The notes under the pieces were generated by a model. It was not told where the DNA came from, did not search any database, and worked only from the letters and a program-made list of their open reading frames with translations. The position numbers and the translations under genes are program-made. 64,000 nt of DNA from Magnetaquicoccus sp039908525 (lineage in GTDB: Bacteria; Pseudomonadota; Magnetococcia; Magnetococcales; Magnetaquicoccaceae): contig JAMOAY010000009.1 in NCBI GenBank assembly GCA_039908525.1, forward strand, positions 42,822 through 106,821, given 5' to 3'. Positions 1-8,046 of this stretch are shown piece by piece (the stretch's first letter is position 1; every line of letters begins with the position of its first letter).

Positions 1-684
1 ATGCCGGGAAAGCTGCTCCTCCCGTACCGGTTGGAAGGTGCCCGGTCCAACATGCAGGGTGACGGTGGTCGTGCGGACGCCCCCGGCGCGCAACCGGGCC
101 AGGAGGGGTATGGTGAAATGGAGACCGGCGGTCGGGGCGGCCACGGCGCCCGGTTGACGGGCATAGACCGTTTGATAACGCTGCGCATCCTGGCGGGGAT
201 CGGAAGCGGTGATATAGGGCGGCAGGGGCAGATGGCCGTACCGCTGCAGGGCGGCGGGCAGCTCCTCCGGGCGGGCCGACAGCGCCACGCGAAAACCGGC
301 GCCCAGTCGCTCCAGAAAAACAATCCGCAATTCCGGTGCGATCTGGATCTGCAAGCCTGGGTTAATCTTCTTGTGGCTGCTGGCCATGGCCTCCCAGTGA
401 CCGGCTTCAGGCAAAGGTTTGACCAGCAGAATTTCGATGCGTCCTCCCGAGGGTTTGCAGGCCAGAAAGCGGGCAGGAATGACCTGGGTGTCGTTCAACA
501 CCAGCAAGTCCCCCGCACGCAGCCAGTCAGGCAGTTGACGGAACCGCTGATCCCGAACGGCGTGCGGCAGGCTGACCAGCAATCGGGAGCGGTCCCGGCA
601 CGCAACCGGCCTTTGGGCAATCTGCCCTGGGGGCAGACGGTAGTCGAAGTGGCTGAGGCGCCAGGTGGAGGAGGGGAGGTGCAT
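1..684 (-). CDS. queA: S-adenosylmethionine:tRNA ribosyltransferase-isomerase, 3'-truncated by window edge
   Basis: QueA transfers the ribosyl part of S-adenosylmethionine to 7-aminomethyl-7-deazaguanine in tRNA, making epoxyqueuosine in the cytoplasm. Only the first 228 residues are in the window (the family is usually about 350). Translation from the ATG at 684 gives MHLPSSTWRLSHFDYRLPPG, then GDLLVLNDTQVIPARF, then VAAPTAGLHFT and VTLHVGPGTFQPV, all typical QueA blocks in the right order. The stop of the HD-GYP regulator lies 11 bases upstream on the same strand, so the Nudix, HD-GYP and queA genes probably form one transcript. The frame is open to the window edge and I see no damage. Identification is secure; the C-terminus is not visible. 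Confidence 0.95.
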   Translation of the reverse strand, partial: MHLPSSTWRLSHFDYRLPPGQIAQRPVACRDRSRLLVSLPHAVRDQRFRQLPDWLRAGDLLVLNDTQVIPARFLACKPSGGRIEILLVKPLPEAGHWEAMASSHKKINPGLQIQIAPELRIVFLERLGAGFRVALSARPEELPAALQRYGHLPLPPYITASDPRQDAQRYQTVYARQPGAVAAPTAGLHFTIPLLARLRAGGVRTTTVTLHVGPGTFQPVREEQLSRH

Positions 685-695
685 GGGGTATCGGG

Positions 696-1676
696 TCAGC
701 CCTCTTTTTTTTGCCATTCCTCTTTGAGTTGCACAATCCTGGGCAGAATGTCGGTAAAGATCTGCACCAGGCGTGGTTCAAAATGGCTGCCGGCGTTCTT
801 TTGGATCTCGGCCATCGCCTCCGGAACGCTCCAAGGTTCTTTGTAGGGGCGCTTGGTGGTCAGGGCATCGAAAACATCGGCCAGGGCAACGATGCGGGCC
901 GATTCCGGGATTGCCGACCTGGCCAATCCCTTGGGATAACCGCTGCCATTCCATTTCTCGTGGTGGCAGAGGGCAATCTCCGCCGCCATGATGAAGATGG
1001 GCGTATCGCTTTTGCTGAGAATCTTGTGGCCGATGGTGGTATGGGTTTTCATGATTGTCCACTCTTCCGGGGTCAGCTGGCGGGGCGCCTTCAGAATGGC
1101 ATCCGGAATGCCGATCTTGCCGGTGTCGTGCATGGGTGCCGCCAACTCCAGCCACTCTGCCTGGCGTTCGGGCCACCCCTCTGCGTCGGCGATGGCGCGG
1201 GCATAGGCGGCCATGCGCCAGATGTGCATGCCGGTATCCGTGTCGTTGTAATGTCCGGCCTCTCCCAGCATGAAGATGGCCTCCCGCTGGCTGTCTTCCA
1301 ACTCTTTGGCCCGCACGAGAGAGAGGTGCGTCTGGACCCGCCTGAGCACCACAGGACTGGAGACCGGTTTTGAGAGATAGTCCACCGCCCCGGCGTCGAA
1401 GGCCTTGGTCTCGTCCTGGACGCTGTTCATGGCGGTGATGAAAATCACCGGGATATCCCGTGTGGCGGGATTGTTCTTGAGTTTTTCGCACACCTCATGG
1501 CCATCCATGCCCGGCATCATCACATCCAGCAGTATGATATCCGGCGGATCCTGGGCAACCATTCCCAGCGCCTGTGCACCATCCAGGGCGAGGGTCAGAT
1601 GGTACTGTTCCTTCAGAATGTGGCGCAGCAACAGCAGATTGTTGGGCTCGTCATCGACAATCAAGATCTTTTTCAT
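696..1676 (-). CDS. Response regulator with HD-GYP domain (probable cyclic-di-GMP phosphodiesterase)
   Basis: This is a 326-residue two-domain cytoplasmic protein. Residues about 3-120 form a receiver with the acidic pair DDE near residue 8, phospho-acceptor Asp51 in ILLDVMMPG and the conserved Lys in YLSKP. Residues about 130-320 form an HD-GYP domain with MHDTGKIGIPD (His183-Asp184) and HHEKWNGSGYPKG (Gly246-Tyr247-Pro248). This is the RpfG type, expected to hydrolyse cyclic-di-GMP when the receiver is phosphorylated. The family metal-binding signature is present, so activity is plausible. Its ATG overlaps the stop of the upstream Nudix gene as TGATG, which suggests coupled translation. No cognate kinase is adjacent on this strand; the kinases at 3484-7529 are candidates by proximity only. 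Confidence 0.93.
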   Translation of the reverse strand: MKKILIVDDEPNNLLLLRHILKEQYHLTLALDGAQALGMVAQDPPDIILLDVMMPGMDGHEVCEKLKNNPATRDIPVIFITAMNSVQDETKAFDAGAVDYLSKPVSSPVVLRRVQTHLSLVRAKELEDSQREAIFMLGEAGHYNDTDTGMHIWRMAAYARAIADAEGWPERQAEWLELAAPMHDTGKIGIPDAILKAPRQLTPEEWTIMKTHTTIGHKILSKSDTPIFIMAAEIALCHHEKWNGSGYPKGLARSAIPESARIVALADVFDALTTKRPYKEPWSVPEAMAEIQKNAGSHFEPRLVQIFTDILPRIVQLKEEWQKKEG

Positions 1677-2281
1677 CAGCCGTTATCCCGTATTGTGCCG
1701 GTCTGGCGCAATGCCTGTCTGTGTTGAGCCAGCCAGTGCAACCCCATGTAAGCCGGGCTGTTGCTGATTTGACCATCGTGCAGCAGTTGCATGGCCTGCG
1801 CAAAAGGCATGGGCAGCACCTCGATATCCTCATCTTCATGGAGCAGTCCTCCCCCGGGGGCTGCCTGGTGACGGCTGTCTATGATGCCCAGGAACAGATG
1901 CACCCGCTCGATGCTGAGATGGGGGGCCGGATAGTAGGTCACGATGTGCTGCAATTGGGTGACCTCCCAACCGATCTCCTCCAGAACCTCCCGCCGTGCA
2001 TCGTGGTGAATGTCCGTCTCGCTGCACCCACCGGCCACAATCTCCAGACACCACCCCTGTTCGCCCGCCAGGTGGGGACCCAGGCGGAACTGGCGGCTCA
2101 AAACGACCGTATCCCGCTCGGGGTCGTAGGGCAGAACGGCCACAGAGTCGCTGCGCAACAGGGTTTCCCAACTCACCTCCTGGCTCATCTGGCCGCTGAA
2201 CCGCTGGTAGCGCAGGCGAATCTTCTCCAGTCGGACAAATCCCTGATGCAGTTTTGTCCGCTCCAGAATCTCGACCTTCAT
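1676..2281 (-). CDS. Nudix hydrolase, ADP-ribose pyrophosphatase type (NudF/TrgB-like)
   Basis: A 201-residue cytoplasmic Nudix protein, probably hydrolysing ADP-ribose or a related nucleoside diphosphate sugar to AMP. The core DARREVLEEIGWE matches the REUxEExGU half of the Nudix box. The upstream Glu sits one residue off the canonical spacing, which could mean a small insertion. The N-terminal VEILERTKLHQGF followed by VAVLPYDPERDTVVLSRQFR is typical of the NudF subgroup. An in-frame ATG exists at 2341, but I chose 2281 because homologous proteins begin near MKVEILERT and the extra residues look like leader sequence. It overlaps the HD-GYP gene by the shared A of TGATG. The substrate is not certain. 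Confidence 0.88.
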   Translation of the reverse strand: MKVEILERTKLHQGFVRLEKIRLRYQRFSGQMSQEVSWETLLRSDSVAVLPYDPERDTVVLSRQFRLGPHLAGEQGWCLEIVAGGCSETDIHHDARREVLEEIGWEVTQLQHIVTYYPAPHLSIERVHLFLGIIDSRHQAAPGGGLLHEDEDIEVLPMPFAQAMQLLHDGQISNSPAYMGLHWLAQHRQALRQTGTIRDNG

Positions 2282-2591
2282 TGTCCGGGGCTCCTGTCTG
2301 GGTAGTGGGGGGGCCGCCAGGCCCATCTTTTTGACCCGCACCCGTTCGCGACGACCAGCGTCAAATCCTGGTCCATTGCGGTGCCGGGAGACAACCGACC
2401 CCCCAGCGCCGCACGATTCTACACCGGCCTCGTGGCGATTGCCAACCCTTTACCCTGTGCGGTCAACCACAGGCCCCGGGTTGGACGGCGGAGTTGGTCC
2501 TGCAATTGCTTTAATCCACCCATGTCCGTTACGCTCAGCCGGGTACGGTTCGATAAATAATTAAAAAAACAAAATGTTAAGGAGACACAGC
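2282..2591. promoter_or_regulatory. Intergenic region between divergent nudix and signalling transcripts
   Basis: These 310 bases separate two divergent genes and should hold both promoters. The last 40 bases before the plus-strand gene are AT-rich (around 2550-2575), in contrast with the surrounding GC-rich DNA. I could not assign convincing -35 and -10 boxes, and I see no RNA gene. The Shine-Dalgarno AAGGAG of the plus-strand gene lies at 2579-2584. Confidence 0.4.
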
Positions 2592-3053
2592 ATGAATCTT
2601 TCCGGGCAACAGCACCTGTCAGCCATCCAACAGGAGTCCGCAGTTTTTTCGACGGTGCCTTCTGTCGCTGGGGTGCGGAACGACGACGATCTTTTCGCCC
2701 TTGGAGAAGCCACTGAGAACTCTCATACCTTGACGAACATGTTGCCTGGCAACAGACTGGCCCAGATGCTGGAGAGCCGCATCAACGGTTTGATCCAGAC
2801 GATCACCCGTTTGCATGCGACCAACAGTGAGTTGCGTCAAAGGATCAGCGATCACGATGAATACATCGACATGCTGGAGCAGGAAAACGCGATGCTGGCG
2901 CAACAGTTGGAGCAGTTTACCGCCGCCCAGGGGCAGGTAATTGACGGCTTGGCGCAGATTTTAAATCGCTTTCCCGGTGGGGCATGGATGGCGGACCAGG
3001 GTGATGAGATGGATGAGGAAGAGGGGTTGTTGGAGTCGCGCGTCGCCGCCTGA
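2592..3053 (+). CDS. Hypothetical coiled-coil protein
   Basis: A 153-residue soluble protein that I do not recognise. Residues about 50-125 are strongly helical and heptad-like (LESRINGLIQTITRLHATN, then MLEQENAMLAQQLEQF), as in a dimeric coiled coil. The C-terminus is acidic (DEMDEEEG). The start at 2592 is preferred over the ATG at 2574 because AAGGAG (2579-2584) lies 7 bases before it, inside the longer reading frame. It is the first gene of a plus-strand run leading to two histidine kinases, so a scaffold or accessory role in signalling is possible but is only inferred from position. Confidence 0.7.
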   Translation: MNLSGQQHLSAIQQESAVFSTVPSVAGVRNDDDLFALGEATENSHTLTNMLPGNRLAQMLESRINGLIQTITRLHATNSELRQRISDHDEYIDMLEQENAMLAQQLEQFTAAQGQVIDGLAQILNRFPGGAWMADQGDEMDEEEGLLESRVAA

Positions 3054-3091
3054 GGTGATGGCGGGGTTTGTATCTGCCGTGAGGAGTTCAT

Positions 3092-3451
3092 GTGACAGGG
3101 GTCATCCGTCTGTATTGCGCGTACTGCAATCCGCATCGCTTTTTCCATCCAGACCGCCGTGCCGCCCAACAGGGCCCGTTGGGCGAATTGGTCTCCATGG
3201 AGGAACATCGACGGAAAAAGGCGCGCCGACAAAGTCTGGAGCGCCGTATTTGCATGGGGCTTCCGGCGGGCATGGCGGATCGTCGTGGTGCATCCCCGGG
3301 TCGTCGCTGCCGGGATGGCTATGCCTGGTTTGAAGGGTGTATCGAGGAGGCCATGCAAGCCCAATGGCTGGTGGCGGTGGTCGACGATGCCGTGGACTCC
3401 GAACAGCCAGCATTGGTGCTTTGTCCGAAGTGTCGCAGAAAAATCCGTTGA
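3092..3451 (+). CDS. Small hypothetical protein with two CxxC motifs
   Basis: A 119-residue protein starting at GTG 3092, with GAGGAG (3081-3086) five bases upstream. The N-terminus has YCAYC and the C-terminus has LCPKCRRK, so the two CxxC pairs could bind one zinc or iron ion when the ends meet. The middle is rich in Arg and Lys, including EEHRRKKARRQ. I do not recognise a family. It lies between the coiled-coil gene and the hybrid kinase, separated by about 30-40 bases on each side, which suits co-transcription. Coding status is supported by the good ribosome site and the paired cysteines; it could still be spurious. Confidence 0.6.
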   Translation: MTGVIRLYCAYCNPHRFFHPDRRAAQQGPLGELVSMEEHRRKKARRQSLERRICMGLPAGMADRRGASPGRRCRDGYAWFEGCIEEAMQAQWLVAVVDDAVDSEQPALVLCPKCRRKIR

Positions 3452-3483
3452 TCCGGAAGGGTTGAGCAGGGGCATCTCCAGGC

Positions 3484-6414
3484 ATGAACAGGGAACATCC
3501 GGCCATTCTCATTGTCGAAGACAGCCCGGTGCAGGCTTTTTTTCTGGAAAAAATCCTGAAAACGCATCACTTCGTCGTTTTTCGCGCCAGCAACGGTCAG
3601 CAAGCGCTGCAGTTGGCGGCTCAGAGGCTGCCCGACCTGATCATCAGCGACATCAACATGCCGGTCATGACCGGCTACGAGATGTGCCGTCTCCTCAAGG
3701 CAGACCCGCAACTGCAACATATTCCCGTCATATTGCTCTCTGAGCTGTCCAATATGGAGGAGATCCTGCTGGGCCTGGAGTCCAGAGCGGACAATTATCT
3801 GCTCAAGCCTTATGAGGAAGAGAATCTGTTGTGCAAAATAGGGGAGCTGTTGCACACCCCGCCGCCTGCTGCGGGCGCGCCGACGCCGGTGCGCAGCATA
3901 GAGAGGGTGACCGGTGGTCGGCGCTTCCTGATTGATTCCAGCCGCGATCAGGTGCTGAATTTCCTGCTCTCCATCTACGAAAGCACACTCAAGAAAAACA
4001 AGGAACTGAACCGGCTGCATGAGAAGATGAATCGGTTGAATGCCGATCTGCTGGCCGCCAAGGAGACGTACCAGACCCTGGTGCAGACGGTGCCTGACAT
4101 GATCTATCAGCTGGATGAACAGGGCCGTTTCACCTTTATCAACCATGCCATGGAGCGGTTGGGATATGCAACGGACGAGTTGGTTGGCCAGCATTTCGGC
4201 GTTATCATCGATCCGGAGGACGCGGAGAAGGTCAGTTTTGCCAAGCTGCTGAAGCAGGCCAAAAAGGGGGGACTGACCGGGACTCCTCCCAAGCTGTTTG
4301 ACGAGCGGCGTACCGGCAAGCGACAGACGCTGGGTTTGGAGGTGCGCCTGCGGGCCAAACAGAGCCATGCCGTGCAGGAACCCCATTGCATGGGGGAGGT
4401 CAGCAGCGCCGGCATGTACACGACCCCCATGCACGATCGGCAAGGGAGATTCATTGGCACCGTTGGGGTGTTGCGGGATATTTCAGAGCGCAAACGGGTC
4501 GAAGAGAGTCTCAAAAAGGCCCATCAGCAACTGCAACTCAGTGAACGGCGTGCGGAGTTGGCCAATCAGGCGAAAAGCGAGTTCTTGGCCAACGTGAGCC
4601 ATGAAATTCGCACACCGATGCATGCCATCATCGGCTTGAGCCAATTGGCGTTGCAGACGGAACTGGATGAGAAACAGAGTGATTATCTGGAAAAGATTGT
4701 TCGTTCCGGACGTAAGCTGCTGGCTATTCTGAATGATATCCTGGACTTTTCCAAGATCGAGGCGGGCAAGATCGATGTGGAGAAGGTGGAGTTTGATCTG
4801 GACGAGGTGGTGACGGATGTGGTCGATTTGGCCACGCTGCACCATGAGGGCAGGGCGGTGGAGGTTATCCTCCGGCGACCGGACGCGCTGCCCCGTTTCT
4901 GGGTGGGAGACCCATTGCGTTTGGGACAGATTTTGACCAACCTGCTCAACAACGCCCTCAAGTTCACCGAACAGGGGCAGATTGTGCTCTCTCTTCGCGA
5001 GTTGGTGCGGTTTGGTCCGCAGGCCGTGCTTGAGTTTGTCGTGCACGACAGTGGTGTGGGGATCGCTGAGGAGCAGCTGGAACGCCTGTTCCAGGCCTTT
5101 CATCAGGCGGATGGGTCGATTACCCGTCGTTATGGCGGCAGCGGTTTGGGATTGGCCATCAGCAGACATTTGGTGGAGTTGATGGGGGGGACCATTTTTG
5201 TGCACAGTGTTGTTGGGCAGGGGAGTGTTTTTACTTTCCTGCTGCCCCTCGCCCGTTCCCAACGCTCCTGGGAAGGGGGCGGGGAGCGGGCGGAAGGCAC
5301 CCCCAACCGCAGACAGGCGCGCAAAGGGTATCGTTTGGACCCCGAGTTGGCGCAAGCCCTGGGCCGGATTCGAGGCGCCGAGGTGTTGCTGGTCGACGAC
5401 CATGAGATCAATCGGCAGATTGCGTGTGAGCTGTTGGGGCAGGTAGGCCTCCAGGTCACGGTGGCGACCAACGGTGCACAAGCCGTGGCCAAACTCCAGC
5501 AACGGTCGTTCGATCTGGTGTTGATGGACATCCAGATGCCACTTATGGATGGTCTGGAGGCCACCCGGGAGATTCGTCGTCTGGATTCCCAGCGGTTGCT
5601 GCCCATTGTGGCGATGACAGCCCATGCCATGCGGGGTGACCGCGAGCGTTCCCTGGCCGCCGGCATGAACGACCATATCACCAAGCCGATCGACCGGGAT
5701 CTGCTCTATGCCGTCTTGTTGCGTTGGATTCCGGCCAGACAGGGGGGGTTGGAATCACATGCGTCGGTTGTGGAAATTCCATGGCAGGGAACTTCTCTGC
5801 CGTTGCCTGGAACGACAGTGGTCGACTGGGAGGAGGGATTGGCTCGGTTGGGTGGCAATGAGCCTCTCTACCGGCAGATTGTGGGTCGTTTCTGGCATGG
5901 GCAGCAACATACCGTGGCAGAGCTTGCTGCGGCCTTGCAGCGGGGAGATCGGGATACCGCCAGGCGGTTGGTGCACACGGTGTTTGGCGTCGCCGCCAAT
6001 TTGGGCGCGCGGATGTTGGCCTCTGCTGCGGCTGACCTGGAGCTGGCCATTCTGCAAAGGAGCGAGACGGAGGCTTTGTTGGATCGTTTCGCCCGCGCCA
6101 TGCGGCAGTTGCTGGGGGTGCTGGAGGGCGTTGTCAACTGCTCCTCTGTACCCCCCCTGTCAGCGGACGGCGGCAGCCCTCTGTCGGAAAATGATGTACA
6201 ACTCTGCCTGCAAAGGATGTACACTGCCCTGGATGGGGATTTCAATCAGGCCAGACTCCATCTGGACGAGTTGAGACCGCTGTTGACGGGGGGTGCGTAT
6301 CATGCCCTGCTGGAGGAGTTGGCAGGCTTTATGGATGATTTTGAAACAGAAAAGGCCCAGGCGGTTCTCACCGCATTGCTGGGTCAATGGCAGAAAAACC
6401 GGGAGGGGTGCTGA
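3484..6414 (+). CDS. Hybrid histidine kinase: REC-PAS-HisKA-HATPase-REC-HPt
   Basis: A 976-residue cytoplasmic kinase with no membrane segment. The N-terminal receiver (about 8-125) has Asp56 in IISDINMPVM and YLLKPYE. A helical linker leads to a PAS domain (about 200-330) with MIYQLDEQGRFTFINHAMER. HisKA carries His373 in FLANVSHEIRTPMHAI. The ATPase domain (about 480-600) shows ILTNLLNNALKF, VHDSGVGIAEEQ and GGSGLGLAISRHLVELMGG. A second receiver has Asp682 in LVLMDIQMPLMDG, and a C-terminal HPt domain has His831 in RRLVHTVFGVAANLGA. A full His-Asp-His relay is therefore contained in one protein, and the input receiver means it can be switched by another kinase. It overlaps the next gene as TGATG. 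The final output regulator is not in the window. Confidence 0.95.
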   Translation: MNREHPAILIVEDSPVQAFFLEKILKTHHFVVFRASNGQQALQLAAQRLPDLIISDINMPVMTGYEMCRLLKADPQLQHIPVILLSELSNMEEILLGLESRADNYLLKPYEEENLLCKIGELLHTPPPAAGAPTPVRSIERVTGGRRFLIDSSRDQVLNFLLSIYESTLKKNKELNRLHEKMNRLNADLLAAKETYQTLVQTVPDMIYQLDEQGRFTFINHAMERLGYATDELVGQHFGVIIDPEDAEKVSFAKLLKQAKKGGLTGTPPKLFDERRTGKRQTLGLEVRLRAKQSHAVQEPHCMGEVSSAGMYTTPMHDRQGRFIGTVGVLRDISERKRVEESLKKAHQQLQLSERRAELANQAKSEFLANVSHEIRTPMHAIIGLSQLALQTELDEKQSDYLEKIVRSGRKLLAILNDILDFSKIEAGKIDVEKVEFDLDEVVTDVVDLATLHHEGRAVEVILRRPDALPRFWVGDPLRLGQILTNLLNNALKFTEQGQIVLSLRELVRFGPQAVLEFVVHDSGVGIAEEQLERLFQAFHQADGSITRRYGGSGLGLAISRHLVELMGGTIFVHSVVGQGSVFTFLLPLARSQRSWEGGGERAEGTPNRRQARKGYRLDPELAQALGRIRGAEVLLVDDHEINRQIACELLGQVGLQVTVATNGAQAVAKLQQRSFDLVLMDIQMPLMDGLEATREIRRLDSQRLLPIVAMTAHAMRGDRERSLAAGMNDHITKPIDRDLLYAVLLRWIPARQGGLESHASVVEIPWQGTSLPLPGTTVVDWEEGLARLGGNEPLYRQIVGRFWHGQQHTVAELAAALQRGDRDTARRLVHTVFGVAANLGARMLASAAADLELAILQRSETEALLDRFARAMRQLLGVLEGVVNCSSVPPLSADGGSPLSENDVQLCLQRMYTALDGDFNQARLHLDELRPLLTGGAYHALLEELAGFMDDFETEKAQAVLTALLGQWQKNREGC

Positions 6415-7529
6415 TGGGAATGGGTCAGGATAAACCAAAAGTGTTGGTTGTGGACGATTCGCCAGAGACCTTGGATATGTTGATCAATCTCTTGTCAGGG
6501 GACTACGCGGTTGTTCCGGCCCGCAGCGGGGAGGGTGCGTTGTGCAAGGCTGCCAAGCCACCGCATCCCGAGGTCATTCTGCTGGACATACTCATGCCCG
6601 ACATGGATGGTTTTGAAGTCTGCCGCCGTTTGAAGGAGCAGACCGCCACCCGGGATATTCCCGTCATTTTTCTGACCGCCATTCTGGATCAGAAAAGCGA
6701 ACTGGAGGGACTGAATCTGGGCGCGGTGGATTATATTCGCAAACCCATTTCGCCGCCCATGGTGCTGGCCCGTCTGGCCACCCATTTGGAACTGGCCCGC
6801 AACCGCAAGGAGTTGGCCCGGAAAAATGAGGGGTTGGAGGAGGTTGTCCGGCTGCGTGAGGACCTGGACCGCATCACCAAGCATGACCTCAAAGGTCCCC
6901 TGAATGCCGTGCTCGGTTTTCTCGAGGTGGTTCTGGACGAGGCCGAGCTGACTGATCATCACAGATCCTGCCTGCAGCATGGCATGCAGGCGGCCCATCG
7001 GATGTTGGAGATGATCAATCGATCCCTGGATCTCTACAAAATGGAGACCGATCGATATTGTTATGAACCACATCTGTTTGACATGGCCAAAGTGGCGCGC
7101 CGGGTCTGTCATGATCTGGCGGCTGTGGCCAGCCAGAATGGGATCTCCGTGTTGCTGGAGGTGCGGGGGCCTGGGGGAGAGGAGGGGCGTTGTCCGGCTT
7201 TGGCCGATGCAACCCTCTGTTATTTTCTGTTGGCCAATCTGCTGAAAAATGCCCTGGAGTCCGCTCCTCCGGAGACGCAGGTGACGGTGACCATTGACAG
7301 GCAGGATGGCAGGGAGCTTCGCATGGAGATCCACAATCCGGGGGTGGTGCCAGAGGCGGTGCGTGATCGGTTTTTTGAAAAATATGCGACCTATGGCAAG
7401 GAGCACGGCACGGGGCTGGGAACCTATTCCGCCCAACTGATGGCCCGTGCCCAGGGTGGCATGGTGCGCATGGAAAGCAGCCAGGCAACAGGAACACGAT
7501 TGACCGTTCATCTGCCGCAACAAGATTGA
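6414..7529 (+). CDS. REC-histidine kinase (receiver fused to a HisKA/HATPase module)
   Basis: A 371-residue soluble protein. The N-terminal receiver has VDD near residue 13, Asp58 in VILLDILMPDMDG and YIRKPISPP. A short coiled linker leads to a dimerisation domain with His157 in ITKHDLKGPL, the HDLKxPL variant. The ATPase domain has ANLLKNALESAPPETQ and GTGLGTYSAQLMARAQGG. The start at 6414 is used because it forms TGATG with the stop of the hybrid kinase and has a GGGAGGGG stretch just upstream. Translational coupling suggests the two kinases act in one phosphorelay, for example the HPt of the upstream protein phosphorylating this receiver. That link is inference. Confidence 0.92.
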   Translation: MGMGQDKPKVLVVDDSPETLDMLINLLSGDYAVVPARSGEGALCKAAKPPHPEVILLDILMPDMDGFEVCRRLKEQTATRDIPVIFLTAILDQKSELEGLNLGAVDYIRKPISPPMVLARLATHLELARNRKELARKNEGLEEVVRLREDLDRITKHDLKGPLNAVLGFLEVVLDEAELTDHHRSCLQHGMQAAHRMLEMINRSLDLYKMETDRYCYEPHLFDMAKVARRVCHDLAAVASQNGISVLLEVRGPGGEEGRCPALADATLCYFLLANLLKNALESAPPETQVTVTIDRQDGRELRMEIHNPGVVPEAVRDRFFEKYATYGKEHGTGLGTYSAQLMARAQGGMVRMESSQATGTRLTVHLPQQD

Positions 7530-7561
7530 GCACGGATGTTGTGCGGGGCCGGGAGGGCTGT

Positions 7562-8032
7562 ATGAAATTTCACGAGATGGTGTTTACCATTCAGATTGAT
7601 CACCAGGTCATTGGCGGTTTTATGAACTCCATCGACCGCTCCACCTACCGGGACGCGCGCAAGAAGCTCCTCATCCTTAAACAGTTGTTGACCAACCACT
7701 TTCTGGTGGAGGAGTTTGTCCTGTACCCGTTCATCCGCAAAAAGATCAACAGCGGTGAGAGAGTCGGTCCCATCGGACGGTTCGATGATGATACGGCAGA
7801 ATGGTTGCGAGAGATGGAAAAGCAGGAGTCCGCCTGTACCACCATCCTTGCTCTGTTGTCGGACTGCCTGAACTGTGAAGAGTCGGCTTTCCGGGGGATG
7901 TTTGCCAAGGCGGTGACCTTGATTGAGGAGCGCATCCATTTTGAAGAGATCTGGCTGTTGAGTGGTGTGGATACATCAAAGACCCGCTTGTTGAGGAAAT
8001 CAGATTTTGCACGGCTGCGCATCGAAGAGTGA
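7562..8032 (+). CDS. Hemerythrin HHE-type cation-binding protein
   Basis: A 156-residue helical protein with the spaced ligands of a hemerythrin-like di-iron bundle: IDHQVIGGF, then NHFLVEEFVLYPF (HxxxE), then EERIHFEEIWLL. Such proteins bind O2 or NO, or act as iron-dependent sensors or storage units. ATG 7562 is chosen because GGGAGGG lies 4-5 bases upstream; an earlier in-frame start at 7526 would overlap the kinase stop. It follows the REC-kinase by 32 bases, so it may supply an oxygen or NO cue to this relay. The number of His ligands visible is slightly lower than in classical bacteriohemerythrins, so function is tentative. Confidence 0.8.
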   Translation: MKFHEMVFTIQIDHQVIGGFMNSIDRSTYRDARKKLLILKQLLTNHFLVEEFVLYPFIRKKINSGERVGPIGRFDDDTAEWLREMEKQESACTTILALLSDCLNCEESAFRGMFAKAVTLIEERIHFEEIWLLSGVDTSKTRLLRKSDFARLRIEE

Positions 8033-8046
8033 GACAGGGAGCAAGG

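Noticed and set aside
4483..5676. 397-codon minus-strand frame opposite the hybrid kinase
   Set aside because: The plus-strand frame carries unmistakable kinase motifs over the same bases; the minus-strand product has no recognisable domain.
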